Below are positions 52,885-63,063 of a stretch of DNA of 64,000 bases, in pieces. Each line of letters starts with the position of its first letter. The first letter of the stretch is position 1. The stretch spans positions 372,001-436,000 of the forward strand of contig JAIXWL010000001.1 of the NCBI GenBank assembly GCA_027491315.1, written 5' to 3'. The notes beneath the pieces were generated by a model, which saw nothing but the letters and a program-made list of their open reading frames with translations, made no database searches and was not told the DNA's origin. This DNA comes from Cytophagaceae bacterium. Its GTDB lineage: Bacteria; Bacteroidota; Bacteroidia; Cytophagales; Spirosomataceae. The position numbers were made by a program, and so were the translations under genes.

Positions 52885-55800
52885 TTATCTTACTTTTAAT
52901 ACAAGCGGTCCCAATAATCCTGATTCTTTTAATTTTTGTCCCACGCCAAACGTAGGAGTAAAACTTAATACTCTTTGATCATTTGGAAGAGATTTGTCCC
53001 CGATAATGCGGTTATCCCACTGGTTCGTTACCTTAATTTCCAAGCTATTTTTACCCTCTCTGATTACATTAGAAAGATCGATTTGATAAGGTAATTTCCA
53101 AAGGGTGCCAAGTTCTTTGCCATTTACAATCACCGTGGCGATGTCCTTCACAATACCTAAGTCTAAACAAATTTTTTTACCAATTAACGACTTATCTAGA
53201 TCAAAATCATTCCTATATATGGCTGTTCCACTGTAATACTTAATACCTTGCTCTGGCCGATTAGACCATGAAACCAACGGGTCCATGATCAAGGATAAAG
53301 GATATTTGATATTTTCTGAAAATGAAACCTTCCAAGCTTGACTTATATTTAATATTTCAATAGGCTTATTATCGGATATTTCAACTTCTTTTTGAGTATC
53401 TAATTCCTTAAAGACTACAAATACTGACTCTTGGGCTCCTATGTGTAGCTTTACTTGCGTGGTACCATTGGACATTTTATACGAAACAGGTTTTGAAATT
53501 CCTTCATCAGAATACCATAATTCTGGCCTTTTTCCTTCAGTCCTAAATTTAAGCAACAAGTCCTCTGGATGATTTCGAACATTTAACACAAAATATATAT
53601 CTACGTCAGCGGTTTTTCGGTGAATCCAAGTAAGCTTCGTATCCAAGTTTGGTTTCGTATAAATAACATCCGGTTTTACATTTAATTGGCCCAAAATTCC
53701 TATTAGTGGCGCATTATTAAATATTTTCCCTTGGCCATAAGTTGCTTGGTAGATGTATTTCCCATCTGCCGCACCCCATAATTCATTTGCCAAATTCGCA
53801 ATCAAGATATCAGTTCCTGGGTAATCCATTAAGCTGGGTGACTTTTCTGGTTTTGGACCCACGATTATAGCTCCTTTCTTAACAAGTGAAACTATTTTAG
53901 TTAAGATTGGCAAGGTCATTGTTTGCTTTTCTGGCAATACCAGGACCTTATACTTCACCCCACTTGGCAACACCAATTCACCATTTTCTACCTCAAAACG
54001 CATTAAAATTTCTGCATTCACATAATCATAATCAAAGCCCTCAGGAACATCATTTTTCAATTTTTCCCAATAAGGGACCACCGCAGGTATGTCCTCACCT
54101 AAATAATAGGCAATATCGGCAACCGAGCGGCCTTGTTGTAACATGTACTGATTTCTCGTGATATAATCCACAAAAGGTTTTGCCTGCTCAGCCCATGTGA
54201 TGTTTCGGTGAAAATGGGTTCCCACCATCACGTTACCTGGTTTAGTATCTAAAGGCTGATGTGCCGAAGTGTGAAAAACAATTTGATTAATTCCCTGTGT
54301 CATCCAATAATCCCCTATAAATTTCATGTCAGCTGGTGCTTCATAACCACCTCCAGTCCACGCCTCAGCCGCTACTACTTTTTTACCATATACATGAGCG
54401 GCAGATGCTGCTTCTCGAATGTCAGATTGATGTGCATTTAGGCGTTCATTAGCTCCACCATAGGCTTTTTGAGTTTCTAAATCCGCTGGGGTAGTCCAAT
54501 TACGATCACTTCCTAAACCGCGACCCATCCCGAATTCTCCCATGGGGATATCGACTGCATTTTTAGTCCGAAGTGCATCCTGAATAATGGGCATTGAAAT
54601 ACCAGCCACCTCTCCATAGGTTAAAATTCCCTCCTTGTGCGCAAAATTGGTAATGGCCGCATAATGGTTATCAACTAACAGTTCTGCAAATGTCAACCTA
54701 AAATCCCACAAAAATCGATCGCTAACTTCGGCACTTCCTACAATTTTCCCTGCAAATGCCGGTAAATAGGGCGTTGGATCATAGCCTCTTCGTGACTTAA
54801 ATTCCGCAAGCATGCTTTCCGTCCAATTCTGTGCATCCGATTCATAACTGTCTATGAGAAAATATTTTAAACTTTTACCAAAATTTTTTCCGACTGCCTC
54901 TTTAATAGGTTTTACCCATTGCGTTAAATAAGACTCCAAATGGGTCTTACTTAATTTATCGACTTCATATCCGGTAGCATCTGGCATTGCAGGGCTATTT
55001 TTTGCTCCTGTCAAGGAATAACCAAAACGCATGATGGTCCAATTACCAGCTGGTACGGTCCAAGTTAAACTTCCATCTGGTTTCATTTTAGAAGTTAAGT
55101 CAAGGACTTCATTGGTTTTTATAACATCGGTTATTGGAACATGAGGTGTTTTAAGCTCTTCAAAGGTAAACATGGGGCCAAAATTAGCCTTATCTTCCCA
55201 GCGATTAATCTTTGCCACTGTACTAAAAATGGCCTCTGAAAGATCAAAAGAGGTGGGTGGTGAGGCTGGTTGACGAAAACCTCCAAAATCATCCGGTCCG
55301 CCCACTGTTGAATTACCATTGCCCGTCGTAAATACCACTCGATAATATTTTGCTGTAACTTCTGGAAAAGAAATAGTTCGAACAGGTAAAGCACGAATAT
55401 CATGTTGAGGCCCAGGAAGAGGGAAAAGTGTTTTATAAGTTACCCCGTCTTCACTCGATTGTACATAGCCTGCACGAAGAAAAGTACTTGGATAGGCCGT
55501 TGTTCCCAACATAGCAAAAGAAAAGGAACGCGCTTTAAACGGTTTTTCGAATTCATACTGCAAATAAACAGGTTTGTCTTGTTTGGGGACGTTCATGGAA
55601 ATCTTGGTTGACAAATTATCGTCTAACAAAGGATCTCCTGAAAGCACCTCTCCACGCTCATTGGTAATTTTTGGCTTTGCTTCATTTCCTGAATTGCCTG
55701 TTGTTTTGAAGGCAAGGACTTTTTGATCGGCAAAATAAGTGGGGTCAGTTGGGAGCGCAGTTCTTTTGGGTAAATCTCGAATTAAGCCATTGGAGGTAGG

Positions 55801-56286
55801 TGGTATCGGTAATATCCCATTGAATATTTTTCCTCCTTTGATTTTGGTTTCACTCCAAACCAATTTTTTCATGGCCTCATGGGGCTTTACCCAGGTTCCT
55901 CCGGTTTCAGACCACCCAGCAGCTGTAAACATGGTCATATCTAAACCTAAGCGTTCTGCTTCGTCTACAGTATGCTTAATGAGGGCTAACCATTCAGGCG
56001 ATAAATATTTAACCTTCGATTCGATGGTGTGGCCCCCTCCAATTGAAACGTCAAAAGCCTGAAACCCTCCAATTCCACTCCGTTTCATCCAAGCTAAATC
56101 TTTACTAATTCCTTCTTTGGTAACATTACTCCCTGTCCAATGCCACCAAACAATCGGCTTATATGAATTAGTCGGATTAGTAAATCCTTCTTTTAAATCG
56201 CTGGGTTGTTGAGCTTGTAATAGGTAAGGTAAAAATGCGACGAAAAAACTAACTCTTAATGAGATGCCAGTTATATACTTTATCAT
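52885..56286 (-). CDS. GH106-like glycoside hydrolase (alpha-L-rhamnosidase type), large
   Basis: I place the start at 56286 (MIKYITGISLRVSFFVAFLP), which gives a signal peptide; a longer frame adds 41 residues. The 1133-residue protein follows the GH106 pattern: WHWTGSNVTKEGISKDLAWM, GIGGFQAFDVSIGGG, MTMFTAAGWSETGGTWV and DSYESDAQNWTESMLAEFKS, with a C-terminal jelly-roll domain (LCLDLGIVKDIATVIVNGKE-like region). Catalytic acids are not assigned. GH106 enzymes remove rhamnose from pectic or aryl glycosides. It pairs with a second such enzyme at 58809. Confidence 0.83.
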   Translation of the reverse strand: MIKYITGISLRVSFFVAFLPYLLQAQQPSDLKEGFTNPTNSYKPIVWWHWTGSNVTKEGISKDLAWMKRSGIGGFQAFDVSIGGGHTIESKVKYLSPEWLALIKHTVDEAERLGLDMTMFTAAGWSETGGTWVKPHEAMKKLVWSETKIKGGKIFNGILPIPPTSNGLIRDLPKRTALPTDPTYFADQKVLAFKTTGNSGNEAKPKITNERGEVLSGDPLLDDNLSTKISMNVPKQDKPVYLQYEFEKPFKARSFSFAMLGTTAYPSTFLRAGYVQSSEDGVTYKTLFPLPGPQHDIRALPVRTISFPEVTAKYYRVVFTTGNGNSTVGGPDDFGGFRQPASPPTSFDLSEAIFSTVAKINRWEDKANFGPMFTFEELKTPHVPITDVIKTNEVLDLTSKMKPDGSLTWTVPAGNWTIMRFGYSLTGAKNSPAMPDATGYEVDKLSKTHLESYLTQWVKPIKEAVGKNFGKSLKYFLIDSYESDAQNWTESMLAEFKSRRGYDPTPYLPAFAGKIVGSAEVSDRFLWDFRLTFAELLVDNHYAAITNFAHKEGILTYGEVAGISMPIIQDALRTKNAVDIPMGEFGMGRGLGSDRNWTTPADLETQKAYGGANERLNAHQSDIREAASAAHVYGKKVVAAEAWTGGGYEAPADMKFIGDYWMTQGINQIVFHTSAHQPLDTKPGNVMVGTHFHRNITWAEQAKPFVDYITRNQYMLQQGRSVADIAYYLGEDIPAVVPYWEKLKNDVPEGFDYDYVNAEILMRFEVENGELVLPSGVKYKVLVLPEKQTMTLPILTKIVSLVKKGAIIVGPKPEKSPSLMDYPGTDILIANLANELWGAADGKYIYQATYGQGKIFNNAPLIGILGQLNVKPDVIYTKPNLDTKLTWIHRKTADVDIYFVLNVRNHPEDLLLKFRTEGKRPELWYSDEGISKPVSYKMSNGTTQVKLHIGAQESVFVVFKELDTQKEVEISDNKPIEILNISQAWKVSFSENIKYPLSLIMDPLVSWSNRPEQGIKYYSGTAIYRNDFDLDKSLIGKKICLDLGIVKDIATVIVNGKELGTLWKLPYQIDLSNVIREGKNSLEIKVTNQWDNRIIGDKSLPNDQRVLSFTPTFGVGQKLKESGLLGPLVLKVR

Positions 56287-56697
56287 TATTTTGTGATTTT
56301 TTAAAATATAAAGCCATTGTGCTTCTTCAGCAAATTGACAATAAATGGGTATAACAATTTCTGAAATTAAAATCAAATTAGGTGGATTTATGATAAAATC
56401 ATATTCCAAATTAAATTACTTTCATAGCGATAAATAATCCTCTAATACCCCATTCGATTGAACCATTTTTTCCTGATTTTACTAACTAAGATTCTGCCTA
56501 ATATCATTTAAGGCTGGCTTAATTTGTCAACTGATTATCGGTAAAATCAAAAGATCATTTCATTATTGTTTTGATAAAAAACACCCAACTTAGTTATAAT
56601 AATGCTTTTCATTATCGTACTTCTTCCTCAAAAAAATTAAAGTGGCGTTCGATAATTGAGGGAATTTCCATCAAAAAAGGTCGTGAAGTAACATAAT
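56287..56697. other. Intergenic region without a gene
   Basis: This 411-base stretch between the GH106-like and DinB genes holds no credible coding frame. An inverted repeat ATCAAAA (56546-56552) / TTTTGAT (56569-56575) is the only dyad I see; no promoter matches the TTG-TAnnTTTG pattern well. Confidence 0.6.
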
Positions 56698-57138
56698 TTA
56701 AATACCTCTTTTAATCGCAAGGGCTATTTGACCAGAGTGATATGAATTATGATATAGTATGTGCGAAAATAACCTTGCTGTTGAAACCGTTCCAAAAAAG
56801 GGAGTTTCAATTTTTTTTGACCACCCATCGGCTGGCGTACTTTCTATAATCTCCTCTAGCATTTGAAATCCTTTTTCAATTAACTTTCTGCTTTCCTCAA
56901 AATCATTACCCTGTCCCTCATCTAGCTTCCCCATGGTCGTATTTTGAACCTCGCTTGGTTTACCAAAAAAATTCCCAAATAGTAGCATTGTCTCAGCAAT
57001 ATGTCTATAAATGAACCCAACAGAAGATGTATTTTCATTTAAAGATTTCGAGACATTATTACCATTTACGAGATTCAATGAAAAACTACAAGAAAGAATA
57101 TTTTGTGCCAAAAGGTCTTTGAAGATTTCTTTTTCCAT
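56698..57138 (-). CDS. DinB family metal-binding protein
   Basis: The 146-residue protein has the DinB four-helix bundle with its His triad: IYRHIAETMLLFGNF and LFSHILYHNSYHSGQIALAI. The family includes thiol transferases (bacillithiol or mycothiol S-transferases) and uncharacterised members. Its role here is unknown. It lies downstream of the SDR gene on the same strand, 155 bases apart, and no cotranscription is shown. Confidence 0.85.
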   Translation of the reverse strand: MEKEIFKDLLAQNILSCSFSLNLVNGNNVSKSLNENTSSVGFIYRHIAETMLLFGNFFGKPSEVQNTTMGKLDEGQGNDFEESRKLIEKGFQMLEEIIESTPADGWSKKIETPFFGTVSTARLFSHILYHNSYHSGQIALAIKRGI

Positions 57139-57293
57139 TTTCTATAATTCTGATGTTCATGATTGATACAAATAAAAAAGGTTACACGATAAAAGCATAA
57201 ACTTTTTATATTTATTACTCACGAAGTTGGTGAAATGATGTAGCTATTTCATTGTTACCTAACACAGCTTTATGAAATTTGAGCGGAGGTCAA

Positions 57294-58109
57294 TTATAGA
57301 TTGTAGCTTTTGCGAACCATCCAAAAGTACCACTTATCTGAAAGCAATTTCCTCAGCATTAACAACATGGGGCCAGGTTTTCCCACCGCATATCTTATTT
57401 GATTACTACCATCACCTGCAGCTTGGTAAATCATTTTGGCTACTACTTCTGGACCTTCGGCATCCTTCATTACTTTCTCAGCTGCTTCATTAAATTTTTG
57501 AATAAAGTTATCGTACTGATTAGTATCTTTGGGTTTAACAAATTGCCGACTCCTTCCATAAAAATCTGTCACAATAGGACCTGGTTCTATGAGTTTCATT
57601 TTAATATTAAACTGAGCCAATTCATAGTGTAAAGATTCTGTAAAACCTTCCACAGCAAATTTGGTAGCGTGGTAAATACTATACAGAGGAAAGGTGATTT
57701 TTCCGCCCATACTAGAAATTTGTATGATGGTTCCACCGCCTTGGGGTCTCATCATTTGAATCGCCTCCCTTGTTACTCGCATTAAACCAAACACATTTGT
57801 ATTAAACTGTTTTTCGATAATTTCATCGGACATGGCCTCAAATGCCCCATCCACACCGTAGCCAGCATTGTTAATGATCACATCAATTTTCCCAAAATCA
57901 CTTTGAGCATTTGACATGGCCGATTTAATACTTTCGGGTTTGGTAACATCCAAGGCATACAATTTTACATTAGCCAATTTTTGGAAATCTGTTTCCTTTT
58001 CTGGATTTCGTTGTGTTGCGATGACATTCCATCCATGTTGGGCAAACTCAAATACCGTTGCCTTGCCTATTCCGCTGGATGTTCCTGTAATCATGACCGT
58101 CTTATTCAT
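57294..58109 (-). CDS. Short-chain dehydrogenase/reductase
   Basis: The 271-residue protein is a classical SDR: cofactor motif TGTSSGIG (8-15), NNAG (80-83), catalytic Ser132/133 and Tyr146-x3-Lys150 in SIYHATKFAVEGF. The Arg/Asn at 33-36 suggests NADP. The substrate is unknown. It is divergent from a MerR regulator, and its promoter adjoins a candidate MerR dyad, so it is probably the main target of that regulator. Confidence 0.9.
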   Translation of the reverse strand: MNKTVMITGTSSGIGKATVFEFAQHGWNVIATQRNPEKETDFQKLANVKLYALDVTKPESIKSAMSNAQSDFGKIDVIINNAGYGVDGAFEAMSDEIIEKQFNTNVFGLMRVTREAIQMMRPQGGGTIIQISSMGGKITFPLYSIYHATKFAVEGFTESLHYELAQFNIKMKLIEPGPIVTDFYGRSRQFVKPKDTNQYDNFIQKFNEAAEKVMKDAEGPEVVAKMIYQAAGDGSNQIRYAVGKPGPMLLMLRKLLSDKWYFWMVRKSYNL

Positions 58110-58131
58110 ATTTCGTTTGTTAGATTTTGAA

Positions 58132-58162
58132 CAAAACTATTCGGTAATTTTTAAACCAGCAA
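58132..58162 (-). promoter_or_regulatory. Promoter of the SDR gene
   Basis: On the minus strand TTG (complement of 58160-58162), 20 bases and TAGTTTTG (complement of 58132-58139) match the Bacteroidota promoter pattern. The start codon is 23 bases downstream of the -7 element. Confidence 0.6.
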
Positions 58163-58178
58163 CATTAGAGTATAGTGT
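58162..58178. promoter_or_regulatory. Candidate MerR operator
   Basis: ACATTA-GAGTA-TAGTGT is an imperfect dyad (five of six bases pair). It abuts the -33 element of the SDR promoter and lies 40 bases upstream of the MerR start, in the divergent gap. Confidence 0.4.
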
Positions 58179-58217
58179 ATGGTTGACATTTATTTTTCTA
58201 ACCTTTATATTTACCTC

Positions 58218-58580
58218 ATGTTAATAAATGAACTATCTAAAAAAACGGGGCTTTCCCCACACACCATCCGCTTTTATGAAAAGTCGGGCTTAATTGAGGG
58301 AAAACAAAATGAAGCGGTTAAATCGAATAATTACTTTCACTATGATGAGGTAACAGTAGAAAAATTGGAGTTCATTAGTGATGCTAAATCGGTAGGATTT
58401 ACGATTAAGGAAATTGGTCAAATGATTGATGCCTGGTATAAGCAAAAATATACCAAGGAACAAAAATTGGAAATACTGGATGATAAACTGATTTCCTTAG
58501 AGCAAAAAATGAAAGAAATCAAGGAAATGAAAAAGCAAATCCTTCAGTTTAAAGAGGATGTGGTGAATGATAGGTGCTAA
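58218..58580 (+). CDS. MerR family transcriptional regulator
   Basis: I start at 58218 (MLINELSKKTGLSPHTIRFY), the normal MerR N-terminus; a longer frame from 58179 adds 13 unlikely residues. The 120-residue protein has the winged helix (1-70), a dimerisation coiled coil (KLISLEQKMKEIKEMKKQIL) and the C-terminal end KEDVVNDRC. The single late Cys is not a clear metal site, so I cannot name the signal. It is divergent from the SDR gene. Confidence 0.88.
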   Translation: MLINELSKKTGLSPHTIRFYEKSGLIEGKQNEAVKSNNYFHYDEVTVEKLEFISDAKSVGFTIKEIGQMIDAWYKQKYTKEQKLEILDDKLISLEQKMKEIKEMKKQILQFKEDVVNDRC

Positions 58581-58808
58581 AATGATGAATAAAAAGGATT
58601 GAAAACCCGAATACTTGAAGTTATTATTTTTTAAATCAGATGTTAGATTTCACACTATAAAAATTACCCTCATAAAATAGAACATATAACATTTCAAAGA
58701 CAATATGTGTCGCAAAAAAAAGTAGTTTCATCGATTAACTACTATCCTAGGGAAAGTGTTAGAAAAAATTAACTATAATTTGTCTGACATTACCATAACT
58801 AATTAATA

Positions 58809-61800
58809 ATGAAAAAATTAGTCCTTATTGCGACACTTTCAATTATTGTTTTCAGCACTACTGCTCAGCAATCAAATTGGAGCCCCTCCTACCCGAAATT
58901 AAATTCTGTAACTCCCCTAACAAAAAATTCTTTTGCCAATCCGAAGGCAGAAGATTTTCCCTGGGTTCGCTGGAATTTTCCACCGGAAACGGCAGAAATG
59001 GCTGAATTGGAAAAGCAATTAGTAGAACTAAAAGCAGCAGGAATTGCTGGAGTTGAAATCGGTCAAGGCGGTGAACCTACATTAGCTCAAATCGAGGGCC
59101 TCTTAAAAAAAAGCAATGAACTCGGCATCAAAATCAGCTTAAAGTACAAAACGGGTGCACCTATTCCTGGTAATTTTTCAATTAAACACGATTACGCTCG
59201 TAAAACACTCTCTGCCTCAGATACGCTTTTGGTGGCGGGGAAGGCCTATGCAGATTCTCTACCCGGCAAAGGTGCTATTTTAGCTGTACACGCCTATCGG
59301 GTTAGCCAAATGCCCTCCAAAGGTTCAAAATTATTAACCATCGATGCCTCTACACGCATAAATCTCACTGATCAAATCCTCGCAGGGAAATCCACAGGCT
59401 ATTTTGGAAAACCCATGTCCGCCTATTTAACTTGGACGGCTCCAGCAGGCGAGGGAACTTGGGCCCTCATCGTCATTCGTATGGCTGGAGTAGATCCCCA
59501 GCCGGAGGTATTTAGCAAGGAAGGGACCCAACTGCTCATTCAAGGATATGAGGCCTACTGGACACCAAGCATCAAAGCACTTTTAAAGTTAAACCAGGGT
59601 GATATTTTTATCGACTCCCATTCGATTGACGGATTTGGTGCTCCAAGTGACGTTTGGAGTAGTAATATGGCTAGCGATTTTAAAGCACAAGTTGGTTATG
59701 ACCTCATGCCTCATTTAGTTACGCTGATTGATGCCGGAATTGACCGTGTTTGGGGCCCCCGAGGCGGAGGTATGGACATCAAGCATTATTATACTTATTC
59801 CGACAAAAGTGATGTTCGCATCCGAGCAGATTACAATAAAGTTAGAACGAACTTATTCGTTGAAAACCGCATTAAACCGTTTAGCGACTGGGCGCATGGC
59901 TACAATTTAGCACTTCGTTTACAACCTGAAGATGTTCCTACAGTAAATACGCCAGACCAGCTGGACGTAACCTATTACCTTGATCGGCCTGAACACGAAA
60001 CCCTTTCTTCAGGAGATCAAATTGATGTGTATCGCCCGATGGCCTCCGCAAACCACATCAGCGGGAATACTTGGTATTCGAACGAATTAGCTGCTGCACG
60101 TTCATTGAATTACGCCCAAACGTTTCAAGATATCTTGGTTCGCCAAAACAAAAACTTTGCCAGTGGACAAAGCAAAGGCGTTTACCACGTATATCCCTAT
60201 ACATTCAACCCTAAGTCGGTATGGCCGGGATACAATACCTTTGGAGAGGGAAATTTCGCGAATAGTTGGGGCCCCCGAAATCCTATTTGGGCAGCAGATG
60301 CGCTAATGATCAATACTTGGATGGCACGGAATGAGCAAGTATTAAAACAAGGGCGCGCTAAAATTGACGTGGCTGTCTACATGCAAAACTATTCCTTCCC
60401 GGCTCCCTTCGTAGCAGGTGTGGGGAATATTCGTTTTTGGAATGATTTAAGTTTGCAGGAACAGGGATTTACTTGGGATTATTTAAACCCGACGCTGATG
60501 AATTTGCCTCAGGTAAGCGTGAGTAATCAACGGCTTTATGAGGCAGGACCTGCATACAAAGCCTTTATTTTAAACGGGCATTTACAAACTGGTTCTGTTT
60601 ACAATCCAGCTAAAAATACTTTGCCCCTAACCATGGCTGAAAAACTGGTAGATTATGCTAAAAAAGGACTCCCTGTGATTGTTGTAGGGCCTCTACCAAG
60701 TCGGACTCCAGGAAATACCCCTGGCGAAGATTCAAAATTACAACAAGTATTGGGCCAGTTGAAAAGCCTTTCCACGGTTCATTCGGTGGCCACAGAAAAG
60801 GAGGTTCCTGGTCTTTTGAAATCATTGGGGATTTTACCTAGTGCGGAAACTGAAAAACCTTCTGCGCTTATGAGTATGCGTCGATTTGATCCAACCTCGG
60901 GGACGAACTATTATTTCTTGTACAACCAAGGCGATGATCAAATTCCACCAACTGGATATAGCACCGAAGAGCGTTATAAAAACCTCCAAGGAACGCCTGG
61001 CAATATTTTTGAAGAACCTAAAACCATGCGAAGCAAAGGGCCTAGTTATGGAACGAAAATAGGAACGGCCTTGGCACAAAAAATAAGTTTAGAAGGAGAG
61101 GGTCATCCCTTTATGTTGAATGCCTGGTCAGGTGAAATTAGTCCAATTGCAAAATACCAACGTGTAGGCAATCGCGTAATCATTGACGTACGTTTAGAGG
61201 TTGATGAGTCAATGTTAATTGGCCTAAGCACAAATCTTGCTAAATTAGGCCTTAGGGGCCAATCGCTTTTCGTACAGTCGACCACCGCGGATGGAATCCA
61301 TTCAATGGGCAATGGACAATTCGCCGTACATGCGAGTCAAGCTGGAAAATACACCACAACCCTGAGCAATGGCAAAAAAGTAGTTTCACAAATTCCGGCG
61401 GCTTTGCCTATCATGGATTTGACTATGGGAACTTGGAGTTTACAGGTTGAAGACTGGAAACCTGCTAATCCGTACGGAAGTACCGGTGCTGCAAGTGCAG
61501 TGACTGACAAGGCAAAGGTTGAGCTAAGCTTGAATGGTTTAAAGGCTTGGCCAGACATTGCGGAATTGAAAAACGCTTCAGGTATAGGAACCTATCGCTA
61601 TACTTTGGAATTACCGAAAGACTGGATCCCAGGAAAAAATGGGGCTCGGTTGAAACTGGGTCAAGTGGTTGACACCTTCACTTTAAAAGTGAACGGAACG
61701 GCCGTTGCCATTGACCAAATCGCTGCGGAGGCAGATCTTGGAAATACCTTGCAAGCGGGGAAAAACACGATTGAAGTACGAGTGGCAACTACTCTAAACA

Positions 61801-61916
61801 ATCGCTTAGTGTCATTGAATAAAGCCGCATCTGACAGGGGAATTATTCAGGAATATGGCTTGGTAGGACCTGTCGTTTTGCATCCATATAATAAAGTTAT
61901 CATTTCAGGAAAATAG
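58809..61916 (+). CDS. GH106-like glycoside hydrolase, second copy
   Basis: The 1035-residue protein has a signal peptide (about 1-19) and a barrel region with FPWVRWNFPPETAEMAELEK, GIAGVEIGQGGEPTLAQIE, SHSIDGFGAPSDVWSSNMAS and QVGYDLMPHLVTLID. The C-terminal part carries a galactose-binding jelly-roll (GIGTYRYTLELPKDWIPG and ARLKLGQVVDTFTLKVNGTA). The layout parallels the hydrolase at 52885-56286, but the two are diverged. I expect action on rhamnosides or related sugars in the periplasm. It is followed by an exceptional terminator. Confidence 0.8.
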   Translation: MKKLVLIATLSIIVFSTTAQQSNWSPSYPKLNSVTPLTKNSFANPKAEDFPWVRWNFPPETAEMAELEKQLVELKAAGIAGVEIGQGGEPTLAQIEGLLKKSNELGIKISLKYKTGAPIPGNFSIKHDYARKTLSASDTLLVAGKAYADSLPGKGAILAVHAYRVSQMPSKGSKLLTIDASTRINLTDQILAGKSTGYFGKPMSAYLTWTAPAGEGTWALIVIRMAGVDPQPEVFSKEGTQLLIQGYEAYWTPSIKALLKLNQGDIFIDSHSIDGFGAPSDVWSSNMASDFKAQVGYDLMPHLVTLIDAGIDRVWGPRGGGMDIKHYYTYSDKSDVRIRADYNKVRTNLFVENRIKPFSDWAHGYNLALRLQPEDVPTVNTPDQLDVTYYLDRPEHETLSSGDQIDVYRPMASANHISGNTWYSNELAAARSLNYAQTFQDILVRQNKNFASGQSKGVYHVYPYTFNPKSVWPGYNTFGEGNFANSWGPRNPIWAADALMINTWMARNEQVLKQGRAKIDVAVYMQNYSFPAPFVAGVGNIRFWNDLSLQEQGFTWDYLNPTLMNLPQVSVSNQRLYEAGPAYKAFILNGHLQTGSVYNPAKNTLPLTMAEKLVDYAKKGLPVIVVGPLPSRTPGNTPGEDSKLQQVLGQLKSLSTVHSVATEKEVPGLLKSLGILPSAETEKPSALMSMRRFDPTSGTNYYFLYNQGDDQIPPTGYSTEERYKNLQGTPGNIFEEPKTMRSKGPSYGTKIGTALAQKISLEGEGHPFMLNAWSGEISPIAKYQRVGNRVIIDVRLEVDESMLIGLSTNLAKLGLRGQSLFVQSTTADGIHSMGNGQFAVHASQAGKYTTTLSNGKKVVSQIPAALPIMDLTMGTWSLQVEDWKPANPYGSTGAASAVTDKAKVELSLNGLKAWPDIAELKNASGIGTYRYTLELPKDWIPGKNGARLKLGQVVDTFTLKVNGTAVAIDQIAAEADLGNTLQAGKNTIEVRVATTLNNRLVSLNKAASDRGIIQEYGLVGPVVLHPYNKVIISGK

Positions 61917-62002
61917 AAACATAGCATCTGCCCTACGAATCGTGCAGTTACAATGTTTGGCAAAGAATCACTTTAATTCAATGTACTATTTATGACAAAG
62001 AC

Positions 62003-62066
62003 CTTTCAGAAATTTGGTAATTGTAAATGGAAAAAATGACCCCATAAAAAGTTTATTTTCTGAAAG
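62003..62066. repeat. 10-bp inverted repeat
   Basis: CTTTCAGAAA (62003-62012) and TTTCTGAAAG (62057-62066) are perfect complements separated by 44 bases, downstream of the second GH106-like gene and just before the 20-bp terminator stem. Confidence 0.6.
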
Positions 62067-62076
62067 TTATGCTAGT

Positions 62077-62119
62077 TTTTAATCCAAAAGAGGTCAAAAT
62101 GACCTCTTTTGGATTAAAA
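62077..62119. terminator. Very long perfect hairpin, bidirectional terminator
   Basis: Two 20-base arms (62077-62096 and 62100-62119) pair perfectly around a three-base loop AAA; the inner part is GAGGTCA / TGACCTC and the outer ends are T- and A-rich. It lies between convergent genes and can end transcription from both sides. Confidence 0.85.
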
Positions 62120-62194
62120 CTCTCTTACTAGTTGGAATGTGGCATCCTTTTGTTCTGGTGCACTTTAAAAAAGCTAAATAACCATTGTAAAAAA

Positions 62195-62638
62195 TTAATC
62201 TTTTGATTCAAATTTGGCCAATACGTGCAAAATAATACCTCCTAACAAGATATATGTTGCATAATGTAAGGCAGGAGTATTTGGGATATGAACAAGTTCC
62301 ACCTCGAAGAAAAATGCATAGATTAATAATATATGAGATAGAATAATACAAAGAAATGCTAACCATTGAATCATTAAATATGTCCTAGTTAGACACTGTT
62401 TGATATATACCCCGATTCCTATTTCTACCAAACTAATTAGAAGTATAAAAATATGTCTACTTCTCAACATAACCCTTAAACCCATCTCTAAACTAGGCTT
62501 ATCTGGATAGGTAATTGATAAATATTTTCCAGTCCAGGTGAAAAAATACAGACTTAAAAATCCAATAAATAAGTATATAGTTGAAAAATAATTTTTCCTT
62601 AGGCCACTCACTATTGAATTGACGTTGAATAATGGCAT
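62195..62638 (-). CDS. Four-helix membrane protein, unknown
   Basis: The 147-residue protein has four hydrophobic segments (about 18-38, 60-78, 86-108 and 125-142) and short polar loops. I recognise no family; small DoxX-like or DUF-type membrane proteins have a similar layout. Base composition is AT-rich compared with the glycosidase gene to the left. The start at 62638 is the only suitable Met. No function is proposed. Confidence 0.6.
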   Translation of the reverse strand: MPLFNVNSIVSGLRKNYFSTIYLFIGFLSLYFFTWTGKYLSITYPDKPSLEMGLRVMLRSRHIFILLISLVEIGIGVYIKQCLTRTYLMIQWLAFLCIILSHILLIYAFFFEVELVHIPNTPALHYATYILLGGIILHVLAKFESKD

Positions 62639-63063
62639 AAATTTTTTCCAATTTTTGAATAAATCTACCCTAAAATACTATTTCCTGAAATTAAAAGGCT
62701 CAAAAAATAAAACTCTTTACTGGCCAAGAACCACAAAATCCAATATTAAACCCTCAAAATGATTCGATAGGCAACATTTCTCTCCATTCCATTAATTTAG
62801 GATTATAAATTCTCTAAAAATAAGGTGATGAAATTTAGAAAGTTGCAACTACAAAAAATGTCGCCATACAGCAATTTCCGTTGGTTTTAAAACAAAAAAA
62901 TCACCATTTCTGATGACTTTTCTGTTTGCTCCCCTTTTCGACGAAAGATGCAGCTATAATGCGATGATTGAGCATGTGACGATTAAGAGATTGAAGAGTT
63001 GAACTTGGTATATTTTTGAAGGAAGTTCATTTCTTGATTTCCATTTAGCAAAAATCGCAATTG
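62639..63063. other. Intergenic region with a possible LytTR relic
   Basis: This 425-base region has no intact gene. On the minus strand 62849-62929 reads about 26 codons including VIRNGDFFVLKPTEIAV before a TAG stop, which faintly resembles the start of a LytTR DNA-binding domain. The match is short and I rate it as a weak hint. Nothing else stands out. Confidence 0.4.

Noticed and set aside
53907-56062. Several plus-strand frames of 60-107 codons opposite the GH106-like gene
   Set aside because: They are antisense shadows of a long gene with clear protein homology and have no start context or domain.
62849-62929. A LytTR regulator pseudogene
   Set aside because: Only about 17 residues resemble the domain start, too few to call it; kept as a remark in the intergenic entry.
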